From: Candidatus Sulfotelmatobacter sp.
Lineage (GTDB): Bacteria; Acidobacteriota; Terriglobia; Terriglobales; Acidobacteriaceae
NCBI GenBank assembly: GCA_030049565.1
Contig: JASIKQ010000028.1
Coordinates: 1-5,007, forward strand
Direction of reading: 5' to 3'
DNA: 5,007 nt
Made by a program: the position numbers and the translations under genes. This document shows positions 1-5,007 of this stretch, piece after piece. The first letter of the stretch is position 1. The number at the start of each line of letters is the position of its first letter. The notes under the pieces were generated by a model that was given only the letters and a program-made list of their open reading frames with translations, had not been told where the DNA came from and searched no databases.

Positions 1-33
1 GGTTAAGTAACTGCAGAAAAACGATAAACGTCT

Positions 34-705
34 CTAGCGTTCGGGGCGGGAGGCGGCGGAAGAAACCCAAACCCGCTCGGCAGCAGCGCGTCCGAGCGAA
101 ACATTTCCAGCGGCAGTGGAGAGCGTTAAAGTCTGATCATAATTGCGTTCCAGCAGGCGCAGCCGGGCTCCGGGACGAATGCCGCGGGCCTCAAGAAACT
201 CCAGCAAGCGCCGGTCGCGCTCATAGATGCCGCTGACCGCGTAAGCGGCCCCCGGAGCCGCATCGGCCAGCAGTTGCAAACCCCGATGCCGTCGGCTGGC
301 GGGACTTTCCATCTCACTCAAATTACCGTGAGGGCACGCGCCTCCCTTGCCCAGGCGGGCGAGCAGTTTCGCCTCGAAATCGGGAGACACAGCGTGCTCG
401 AGTCTCTCCGCTTCGTCATGAACTTTCCACCATTCCATGCCAAACAACTCCGATAACATGCGTTCGATCAGATGATGGCGCAGCGTTAGCCGGCGGGCAA
501 TCTTGCGGCCGGACGCTGTCAGGCGAACATGGCCATCGCCCTGGACGCGGACCAAGCCGTCTTTTTTAAGCCGGCGCATGGCCATGGTCACGGCAGGAGC
601 TGACACCCTTAGCCAATCAGCCAGGCGCGCTGAGATAACGGCCTCGCCTTCGCTTTCTGCCTCGAGAATGGCTTTGAGATAGTCTTCTTTAGAGACGGTG
701 ATCAT
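34..705 (-). CDS. DtxR/MntR-family metal-dependent transcriptional repressor
   Basis: This 223-residue cytoplasmic protein is a DNA-binding regulator that, by family knowledge, represses metal-uptake genes when loaded with Fe2+ or Mn2+. The N-terminal winged helix (about 1-65) begins with the family-typical EDYL at 7-10. The dimerisation and metal domain (about 66-130) has H77, E81, the run H96-D-E-A-E100-R-L-E103-H104, and CPHG at 124-127. A C-terminal FeoA/SH3-like domain (about 150-217) gives the long DtxR/IdeR architecture (DtxR is 226 residues), unlike the short two-domain MntR of Bacillus. By alignment from memory, D8, H77, E100, E103 and H104 match MntR metal ligands. E100 replaces the cysteine of DtxR, and K11 replaces MntR E11. 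The metal is therefore uncertain, with Mn or Fe both possible. The gene is divergent from purD and no metal transporter is adjacent. The ATG at 705 has no Shine-Dalgarno, but a TATAAT lies 8 bases upstream. The family call is firm; the symbol is left open. Confidence 0.93.
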   Translation of the reverse strand: MITVSKEDYLKAILEAESEGEAVISARLADWLRVSAPAVTMAMRRLKKDGLVRVQGDGHVRLTASGRKIARRLTLRHHLIERMLSELFGMEWWKVHDEAERLEHAVSPDFEAKLLARLGKGGACPHGNLSEMESPASRRHRGLQLLADAAPGAAYAVSGIYERDRRLLEFLEARGIRPGARLRLLERNYDQTLTLSTAAGNVSLGRAAAERVWVSSAASRPER

Positions 706-712
706 CGGGAAG

Positions 713-742
713 ATTATACGATGCGGGGTTAATTGCGGTTAA
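713..742 (-). promoter_or_regulatory. Promoter of the DtxR-family gene, probably giving a leaderless mRNA
   Basis: On the minus strand a perfect TATAAT (718 down to 713) is preceded, after an 18-bp spacer, by TTAACC (742 down to 737), which matches four of six bases of TTGACA. Only seven bases separate the TATAAT from the ATG at 705. Initiation at the usual distance would therefore fall on or next to the start codon, which agrees with the absence of a Shine-Dalgarno sequence. The -35 hexamer lies inside the second copy of a 10-bp tandem repeat, so a repressor bound to the repeats would block the promoter. Confidence 0.6.
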
Positions 743-775
743 TTGTTAATTATCGATTGCTGATTGTTGATTGAA
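726..775. repeat. Two sets of short tandem repeats in the divergent intergenic region
   Basis: The sequence GGTTAATTG occurs at 727-735 and again at 737-745 (period 10). A further TTAATTA follows at 746-752. Directly after that, GATTG occurs three times with period 7, at 755-759, 762-766 and 769-773. In addition, TCGATTGCT at 753-761 has a perfect inverted partner, AGCAATCGA, at 832-840. The region is AT-rich and lies between the repressor gene and purD, overlapping the repressor's -35 box. It may be an operator array, possibly for autoregulation, or low-complexity DNA made by slippage. It does not match the classic DtxR or MntR operator consensus as I recall them. Confidence 0.55.
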
Positions 776-848
776 ACGCGCTTGGACGATATCGGCCAGG
801 AGGAATAGCCCGCGAGTGTATTCGACTGGTTAGCAATCGACTTCCCGT

Positions 849-877
849 TTGACAGCTTTCGCTGCCTCCCCTAACCT
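849..877 (+). promoter_or_regulatory. Candidate promoter of purDE
   Basis: A perfect TTGACA at 849-854 is followed, after exactly 17 bp, by TAACCT at 872-877. That hexamer keeps the three most conserved positions of TATAAT (first T, A, last T) but misses the other three. Transcription would start near 884, leaving a leader of about nine bases before the purD ATG at 893. This fits the lack of a Shine-Dalgarno there. I see no PurR-box-like palindrome or purine riboswitch. Confidence 0.45.
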
Positions 878-892
878 TGATTTTCTCTGGCT

Positions 893-2164
893 ATGAAAGT
901 TCTGGTTCTAGGCGGCGGTGGGCGCGAGCACGCGCTGGTGTGGAAGCTGCGACAATCTCCCCGCATTTCGCAGCTTTACTGCGCTCCGGGCAATGGCGGC
1001 ATCGCCGAAGACGCCGAGTGCCTGCCGGTGGACCTCAAAAACCTGGACTCAATCATCGCACTTGGTCAGCAGCTTCATCCCGATCTCACCGTAGTGGGTC
1101 CTGAATTGCCCCTGACCTCGGGCGTTGTCGATGAATTCACAGGCCGCGGCTGGCGCACTTTTGGACCCACAAAAGATGCGGCGCGGTTGGAATCGAGCAA
1201 GAGCTTCGCCAAGGAATTTCTACAGCGGCATCGTATTCCCACAGCGCATTACGCAATTTGCGATTCGCTGCAGGAGGTGCGCGAAGCCCTCGTTCATTTT
1301 CATCCACCGGTGGTGGTTAAAGCCGACGGATTGGCCGCGGGCAAAGGGGTGGTCATCGCGGCGAGCCGGGAGGAAGCAGCTCAAACTGCTTCCGACATGC
1401 TCAGTGGCAAGCTGGTGGGAACTGCCGGCGCGCGCGTAGTGCTGGAAGAATGTCTGAAAGGTGACGAAGTTTCGTTTCTCGTGCTCAGCGATGGCGAGCG
1501 GGTTGCGCCGCTGGTTGCCGCGCAGGATCATAAGCGCGTTTTCGATGGCGATAACGGGCCAAACACCGGCGGCATGGGCGCTTACTCGATGCCAACCATT
1601 ATCGATGACAAGATGCGGGACTGGCTGGTGAATCACATTGCGCGACCGGTGATTCAGGGCATGAAGGCCGAGGGAACAGAGTTCAAAGGCGTGCTTTATT
1701 GCGGGCTGATGATGACCGCGCGTGGACCAATGGTGCTGGAGTTCAATTGCCGCTTCGGGGATCCCGAGACGCAGCCGATTTTGATGCGGCTGGAAAGCGA
1801 TCTGCTGGACGCTTTGGAAGCTTCGGTGGATGGCCACGTCAGTGAGGGCGATTTCAAGTGGTCGGCTGATGCGGCAGTTTGTGTGGTGATGGCTTCCGGC
1901 GGCTATCCGGGGAGGTTCGATGCGGGCAAAAAAATCTTGGGACTGGATGCGGCCGGCGCAGTTGAAGGCGTGAAGGTGTTTCACGCAGGAACTTCCCGGC
2001 GCGATGGGGAATTTTATACTTCGGGAGGGCGCGTGCTGGGCGTTACGGCGCGCGCTTCGGATTTGCCGGCAGCCGTGCAGCGCGCTTATGAGGCGTGCGC
2101 AAAGATTACGTTTGAGGGCGCGCACTATCGGAAGGATATTGCGGTGCGTGCCCTGAATAAATAA
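893..2164 (+). CDS. purD: Phosphoribosylamine-glycine ligase (GAR synthetase)
   Basis: This 423-residue cytoplasmic enzyme joins glycine to 5-phosphoribosylamine using ATP, giving GAR, the second step of de novo purine synthesis. The N-terminal domain starts with VLVLGGGGREHAL (3-15) and contains the VVGPELPL stretch (67-74). The ATP-grasp region follows: KSFAKEFL (103-110), VVKADGLAAGKGV (141-153), the EECLKGDEVSF segment (185-195), and DHKRVFDGDNGPNTGGMGA (212-230). The family signature RFGDPETQ is at 287-294, with E283 and N285 just before it as probable metal ligands. The C-terminal domain ends with the usual HYRKDI at 411-416. The length is normal for bacterial PurD and no break is visible. 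The ATG at 893 places the GGGGREHAL motif at its usual distance from the N-terminus, although no Shine-Dalgarno precedes it. purE follows after 13 bp, so the two are very likely one operon. Confidence 0.98.
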   Translation: MKVLVLGGGGREHALVWKLRQSPRISQLYCAPGNGGIAEDAECLPVDLKNLDSIIALGQQLHPDLTVVGPELPLTSGVVDEFTGRGWRTFGPTKDAARLESSKSFAKEFLQRHRIPTAHYAICDSLQEVREALVHFHPPVVVKADGLAAGKGVVIAASREEAAQTASDMLSGKLVGTAGARVVLEECLKGDEVSFLVLSDGERVAPLVAAQDHKRVFDGDNGPNTGGMGAYSMPTIIDDKMRDWLVNHIARPVIQGMKAEGTEFKGVLYCGLMMTARGPMVLEFNCRFGDPETQPILMRLESDLLDALEASVDGHVSEGDFKWSADAAVCVVMASGGYPGRFDAGKKILGLDAAGAVEGVKVFHAGTSRRDGEFYTSGGRVLGVTARASDLPAAVQRAYEACAKITFEGAHYRKDIAVRALNK

Positions 2165-2166
2165 TT

Positions 2167-2171
2167 GAGGG
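2167..2171 (+). promoter_or_regulatory. Shine-Dalgarno sequence of purE
   Basis: GAGGG lies six bases before the purE ATG at 2178, in the 13-bp gap after the purD stop. It is the only clear Shine-Dalgarno among the five coding starts in the window. It sits before the one gene that is plainly internal to an operon, and it settles the purE start. Confidence 0.7.
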
Positions 2172-2177
2172 ACCTGA

Positions 2178-2684
2178 ATGAGTAAGCCACTGGTTTCTAT
2201 CGTGATGGGCAGCGACTCTGATCTCGAAATCATGCGCGAGGCCGGCAAGGCGCTCGATGATTTCGGAATCGCATATGAGATCGACGTCACGTCGGCGCAC
2301 CGTTCGCCGGATCGTACGGCAGAGTATGCGCGCATGGCAGCCGAACGCGGTATTCGCGTGATTATCGCGGGCGCGGGAGGGGCGGCGCATTTGGCGGGAG
2401 TGATCGCCGCGCACACTACTTTGCCGGTGATTGGCGTGCCGATTCCTTCAACCTCATTGCAGGGCATGGATTCGCTGCTCGCGACCGTGCAAATGCCGGC
2501 TGGGATTCCAGTAGCAACGGTGGCTATTGGCAAGCCTGGGGCGACGAATGCCGGGATTCTGGCGGCGCAGATGATCGGGTTGGGTGACGCGTCTGTTGCT
2601 AAGAAGCTTGTGACGCACAAAGAGAAGCTGGCGCGGGGTGTAGAGGAGAAATCGAGGAAGCTGAAGGGTACGCTGAGTGCGTAA
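2178..2684 (+). CDS. purE: N5-carboxyaminoimidazole ribonucleotide mutase (PurE, class I)
   Basis: This 168-residue protein moves the carboxyl group of N5-CAIR to carbon 4 to give CAIR in de novo purine synthesis. By family knowledge it works as a compact octamer in the cytoplasm. Visible motifs are GSDSD (11-15, phosphate binding), SAHRSP (39-44, with H41 the likely catalytic histidine), AGAGGAAHL (64-72), GMDSLLATVQMP (96-107) and the NAG of GATNAG (121-126). The SAHRSP and GMDSLLATVQMP forms point to class I, the bacterial mutase that normally acts with PurK, rather than the class II carboxylase seen in animals. Length and order are normal. The basic tail (about 141-168) is typical of a variable C-terminus. 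The gene is second in the purDE operon. No purK follows; the next gene is convergent galU, so PurK would have to be encoded elsewhere. Confidence 0.97.
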   Translation: MSKPLVSIVMGSDSDLEIMREAGKALDDFGIAYEIDVTSAHRSPDRTAEYARMAAERGIRVIIAGAGGAAHLAGVIAAHTTLPVIGVPIPSTSLQGMDSLLATVQMPAGIPVATVAIGKPGATNAGILAAQMIGLGDASVAKKLVTHKEKLARGVEEKSRKLKGTLSA

Positions 2685-2766
2685 GAAAAGTGCCAAGGTA
2701 CGTTGAGTCGAAGTCTTTGTTACAGAAATTCCTTACAAGGCCGGTGGCGGTGTGGGCCGCCATGGG

Positions 2767-2820
2767 ATCCTTCGACTACGGAGTTGCTTCACTTCGTGAA
2801 GCAACTCCTCCGTTCAGGAT
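2767..2820. repeat. REP-like palindromic element with a 13-bp hairpin in the convergent gap
   Basis: GGAGTTGCTTCA (2780-2791) pairs perfectly with TGAAGCAACTCC (2797-2808). Adding C2792 with G2796 gives a 13-bp stem closed by a TTC loop. Outer arms ATCCT (2767-2771) and AGGAT (2816-2820) also pair, with CGGAG (2779-2783) and CTCCG (2808-2812) as an alternative inner pairing. The element lies between the 3' ends of purE and galU. No T-run follows the stem on either strand, so it is not a canonical intrinsic terminator, though it may still mark transcript ends or protect them. The outer arms resemble dispersed intergenic repeats I recall from Acidobacteriota; this is from memory and unchecked. 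Confidence 0.75.
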
Positions 2821-2844
2821 GACAACGTAATAAAATTGCCCGTT

Positions 2845-3726
2845 TCACAATTTCAATCCCTTTAAGTACTCACGGAAGGGTTCTCCCAGATCTTCGCGCT
2901 TGAGGGCAAATTCGACGGTCGCTTTCAGGAAGCCGAGCTTGTCGCCCGCATCGTGGCGCTTGCCTTCGTAGACGTAGGCGTACATTTTTTCCTGCTGGAG
3001 GAGAAGACGCATGCCATCGGTAAGTTGCAGTTCGCCTCCAGCGCCGGTTTGAGTGTTCGAGAGGCAATCAAAAATGGCAGGCGTAAGAATGTAACGGCCG
3101 ACAATTGCCAGATTCGACGGCGCCTCTTCGAAGGGCGGTTTTTCCACCATATTCTTGATTTCGAACAGACGCTCACCGAAGCGGCTGCTCACCGGCTTCA
3201 CGTCGAGAACACCATAAGACGAAATTGCTTTGCCTTCGACTACCTGCGTGGCAATTACCGAGCACTGCATCTCATTGAAAACTTCAACCATCTGCTTGAG
3301 GCATGGGACCTTCGCGTCCACGACATCATCAGCGAGCAGCACGGCGAAGGGTTCGTTGCCAACCAGTTCCCTGGCCATCAGAACGGCATGGCCGAGTCCT
3401 AGAGCTTCTTTCTGCCGGACGTAGGCGACGTGGATCATGTCGGAAATCGAGCGCACGATGTTGAGCAAATCGGTTTTCTTGCGCTCCTCAAGCATCTTCT
3501 CGAGCTCATAGCTCACGTCAAAATGATCCTCGATCGATTGCTTGCCGCGGCCGGTGACGATCACAATGTTGTCGCACCCGGAGGCCATCGCTTCTTCCAC
3601 TCCGTACTGAATGATAGGTTTGTCGACCAGCGGGAGCATTTCTTTAGGCTGGGCTTTGGTGGCGGGCAAGAATCGAGTGCCTAATCCGGCGGCGGGAAAG
3701 ACAGCTTTGCGAACTTGCATGGTCAT
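2845..3726 (-). CDS. galU: UTP-glucose-1-phosphate uridylyltransferase
   Basis: This cytoplasmic enzyme makes UDP-glucose from UTP and glucose 1-phosphate, feeding exopolysaccharide, glycolipid and galactose pathways. At 293 residues it has the usual GalU/GtaB length. The nucleotide-binding motif AAGLGTRFLPATK is at 12-24, followed by PKEMLPLVDKPIIQY (27-41). Further family marks are RQKEALGLGHAV (104-115), LADD (131-134, the likely metal-binding turn), EKP (195-197), GGELQLTDG (230-238) and GKRHDAGDKLGF (255-266). This set separates GalU from the related glucose-1-phosphate thymidylyltransferase RmlA. Two in-frame starts are possible, at 3726 and two codons later at 3720, and neither has a Shine-Dalgarno. 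The gene lies downstream of the deacetylase gene on the same strand and converges on purE. No truncation or frameshift is visible. Confidence 0.97.
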   Translation of the reverse strand: MTMQVRKAVFPAAGLGTRFLPATKAQPKEMLPLVDKPIIQYGVEEAMASGCDNIVIVTGRGKQSIEDHFDVSYELEKMLEERKKTDLLNIVRSISDMIHVAYVRQKEALGLGHAVLMARELVGNEPFAVLLADDVVDAKVPCLKQMVEVFNEMQCSVIATQVVEGKAISSYGVLDVKPVSSRFGERLFEIKNMVEKPPFEEAPSNLAIVGRYILTPAIFDCLSNTQTGAGGELQLTDGMRLLLQQEKMYAYVYEGKRHDAGDKLGFLKATVEFALKREDLGEPFREYLKGLKL

Positions 3727-3779
3727 AGGAGAGTTCGTTCGTCATTAGTGGTTGGTAGCATCGCTTCGGTTGCCGGACA

Positions 3780-3785
3780 ATTGTA
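3780..3785 (-). promoter_or_regulatory. galU: Possible -10 box for galU
   Basis: On the minus strand TACAAT (five of six matches to TATAAT) sits about 54 bases before the galU ATG at 3726, within an 8-bp palindrome ACAATTGT (3777-3784, overlapping). No good -35 hexamer is found 16-18 bp upstream, so this is only a weak hint that galU has its own promoter in the 97-bp gap behind the deacetylase gene. Confidence 0.25.
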
Positions 3786-3823
3786 CCTGCTTCGCTCGAA
3801 GGCAGCAGAGAACCGCCTCCGAA

Positions 3824-4750
3824 TCATTGGCAAGTGCTTTCCAGCTCTTTGTAGGGTTTTTCGGCATGCGGCGGATACTTGATCTGCTTCACCTGCATCC
3901 ACTGGTCGAGAAAAGTTCCGGCATCGTGCAGGCCGACATCGGGATCGCCATCATAAATGGGATCGCTCTCGGCTTCTTCGAGCGTCACTAGTTTGAATCC
4001 TTTTTTCTTCAGCAGATCGAGCGCATCTGGAAGGATGGTGCTGCTGTAAGCGCCCAGGTGCATTAACAGAACATAGTTGATGTCATGGCCATAAATCAGT
4101 TTCGCCTGTTCGCGACCGAGATCGAGGAACTCTGAAGCCGTATCGAGATAGCTGGAGTGCAACCAGGAGATGGCTTTCTGGTCATTCATCGCCGCACAGC
4201 GCGCATAGGCGAAGTTCCACAGATAATCTTCCCAGTCGAGCGTGACTTGCGCGATACGATAGTTATGCGCCTTCAGATAAGCCCGCACGGCGCGGCGCTT
4301 CTCGACGGTGTCGCCTTCGTGCAGGTAGGGATAGCGCAGCCAGCGCCAGTTGTCCTTTGCCTCAAGCAGTTCGAGCACGGGCTCGTTCTCTTCGATATCG
4401 TGCTCGTAAGCCTCCACAGTGTTCTTTTCCAGATCCATGTGGGAATAAGTGTGATTCCCGAAGGGCTCGGCGGCAGCCCATAATTTCAGTGCTTCAGCAC
4501 CATCGGCATCGCCTTCCAGCCTCTTCCCGTTAATAAACCCGTAAACCGGCGGCACGTGGCGCTTTTTCAGGATGGCCAGCACATCCCTTGTGGTTTCCGC
4601 GCGAGTCACGCCCGGGGGAAGGGTTCCGTTTAGCGGCAAATCGTCGAAGGTGATGGCGAGTTTCTGGGCGGGGCTGGGGATAGCAAAAGCGAGAAGAAGG
4701 AACAATGAGACAGGACTTTTCCTAAAGAGCGATCGAAATATATGACGCAT
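3824..4750 (-). CDS. Secreted polysaccharide deacetylase family protein (NodB-like domain)
   Basis: This 308-residue protein belongs to carbohydrate esterase family 4, whose metal-dependent members remove acetyl groups from chitin, peptidoglycan or xylan-type polymers. A signal peptide is clear: basic residues R2, R6, R10 and K11, a hydrophobic stretch at 14-25, and a likely cut after A28 in SPAQ, so it is exported. The catalytic domain starts directly after the cut. TFDD (34-37) supplies the catalytic base and a metal ligand. GNHTYSH (98-104) gives metal ligands H100 and H104. RYPY (139-142) is motif 3, LDWEDYLW (171-178) resembles motif 4, and LLMH (228-231) is motif 5. All key residues appear present, so activity is likely, but the substrate cannot be read from sequence. 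The tail after about residue 255 is acidic and then basic, and I do not recognise it. The ATG at 4750 has no Shine-Dalgarno but is the start that gives the signal peptide. galU lies 97 bp downstream. Confidence 0.88.
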   Translation of the reverse strand: MRHIFRSLFRKSPVSLFLLLAFAIPSPAQKLAITFDDLPLNGTLPPGVTRAETTRDVLAILKKRHVPPVYGFINGKRLEGDADGAEALKLWAAAEPFGNHTYSHMDLEKNTVEAYEHDIEENEPVLELLEAKDNWRWLRYPYLHEGDTVEKRRAVRAYLKAHNYRIAQVTLDWEDYLWNFAYARCAAMNDQKAISWLHSSYLDTASEFLDLGREQAKLIYGHDINYVLLMHLGAYSSTILPDALDLLKKKGFKLVTLEEAESDPIYDGDPDVGLHDAGTFLDQWMQVKQIKYPPHAEKPYKELESTCQ

Positions 4751-4820
4751 GAAAAGAGTTTACGTTACTGGGCGGCAGGAGGGCGAAGTGGCAGGGATTG
4801 AGTGCAGAGCAGTACAGTTG

Positions 4821-4845
4821 TTGGTACCATCGAACAAACTCGAAC
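4821..4845 (-). repeat. Degenerate copy of the tRNA-Leu 3' end
   Basis: This 25-bp stretch matches 4926-4950, the 3' end of the tRNA-Leu gene, at 21 of 25 positions in the same orientation and at an offset of 105 bp. It carries the equivalent of the T-loop (TTCGAGT), the acceptor 3' strand and CCA. The differences are G to A at the equivalent of 4931 and three adjacent bases at 4835-4837, which destroy the T-stem. No D-arm or anticodon arm precedes it, so it is not a working tRNA. It could be a remnant of a tandem tRNA copy, an attachment-site duplication, or a tRNA-derived repeat. Confidence 0.8.
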
Positions 4846-4926
4846 TTGAGCCGATTAGCGGGCGTGATCCCGAGACCCACTGACGAAATCCCGAGCGCCA
4901 GCGAGGGACCCGTTGCCCCAAAATCT
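4846..4926. other. 81-bp spacer between the two tRNA 3'-end copies, with a short direct repeat
   Basis: This spacer lies between the tRNA-Leu gene and the degenerate 3'-end copy. ATCCCGAG occurs at 4867-4874 and 4888-4895, offset by 21 bp. On the minus strand each is preceded by GGGTC, directly at the site near 4872-4878 and separated by about 12 bp at 4888-4911. This suggests two related units, one with an internal deletion. No gene or convincing intrinsic terminator for the tRNA is visible: there is no stem followed by a T-run. Confidence 0.5.
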
Positions 4927-5007
4927 TGGTGCCATCGAAGGGACTCGAACCCCCACACCGTTGCCGGTACATGGACCTGAACCATGCGCGTCTGCCAATT
5001 CCGCCAC
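4927..5007 (-). tRNA. tRNA-Leu (anticodon CAG), 5' end cut by the window edge
   Basis: Read on the minus strand, base 5007 is position 7 of the tRNA, so the first six acceptor bases lie outside the window. The D-arm is GCG/CGC around a GGAATTGGCAGA loop. The anticodon stem CATGG/CCATG encloses TTCAGGT, with anticodon CAG at 4979-4977, reading leucine codon CUG. A long variable arm (ACCG, loop GCAA, CGGT) marks a class II tRNA, as expected for leucine. The T-arm is GGGGG, TTCGAGT, CCCTT with two G-U pairs. The acceptor 3' strand CGATGGC (4937-4931) is followed by discriminator A and an encoded CCA ending at 4927. The missing 5' strand should read GCCATC before G7. Confidence 0.96.

Noticed and set aside
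798..805. AGGAGGAA resembling a strong Shine-Dalgarno upstream of purD
   Set aside because: It is about 90 bases from the purD ATG and is not followed by a start codon at proper spacing that opens a meaningful frame.
1220..2620. A 466-codon open frame on the minus strand, antisense to purD and purE
   Set aside because: Its translation shows no recognisable domain, it lies wholly opposite two strongly conserved genes, and such open antisense frames are common when the sense gene has GC-biased codons.
2745..2762. A possible purE terminator, TGGCGG pairing with CCGCCA around a six-base loop
   Set aside because: The stem is only six base pairs and no T-run follows, so an intrinsic terminator is not supported.
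2953..3402. A 149-codon plus-strand frame opposite galU
   Set aside because: It is antisense to well-conserved GalU sequence, with no domain, no Shine-Dalgarno and no promoter.
4722..4985. Open frames running through the tRNA-Leu gene and its downstream spacer on either strand
   Set aside because: They overlap a clear tRNA gene, and their translations are only readings of tRNA and repeat sequence.
4821..5007. A prophage or genomic island integrated at tRNA-Leu
   Set aside because: Only 80 bp separate the two 3'-end copies and there is no integrase or cargo gene. At most this is a scar or miniature element.

Overview
The window holds five complete protein genes, one tRNA gene cut by the right-hand edge, and short intergenic regions with small repeats. 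GC content looks moderately high and even across the genes, and only purE has a clear Shine-Dalgarno sequence. The gene set, the sparse Shine-Dalgarno use and the hairpin element between purE and galU (arms ending ATCCTTCG and GTTCAGGATGAC) remind me of Acidobacteriota, perhaps class Terriglobia. That placement is recall plus inference, not proof. Nothing here looks like a phage, transposon, CRISPR or defence locus, and most of the window is ordinary chromosome.

Layout from the left. Bases 1-33 hold nothing I can support. A minus-strand gene (34-705) encodes a three-domain DtxR/MntR-type metal-dependent repressor. Its TATAAT box lies so close to the ATG that the mRNA is probably leaderless. 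The 187-bp divergent region (706-892) also holds two sets of short tandem repeats and a candidate purD promoter. On the plus strand, purD (893-2164) and purE (2178-2684) sit 13 bp apart and form a small purine-synthesis operon (GAR synthetase and N5-CAIR mutase). The partner purK is not next to them. A 160-bp convergent gap (2685-2844) contains a strong 13-bp hairpin inside a REP-like element.

On the minus strand follow galU (2845-3726, UDP-glucose synthesis) and, upstream of it in transcription order, a secreted polysaccharide deacetylase (3824-4750). Both act in envelope or exopolysaccharide metabolism, though the 97-bp gap leaves co-transcription open. The right end carries tRNA-Leu(CAG), minus strand, with an encoded CCA and lacking its first six bases. 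A degenerate 25-bp copy of its 3' end lies 105 bp downstream of the original.

The most interesting signals are this duplicated tRNA 3' end with the repeat-bearing spacer between the copies, the leaderless-looking repressor promoter with its flanking tandem repeats, and the hairpin element in the convergent gap. I saw no convincing new multi-gene system.
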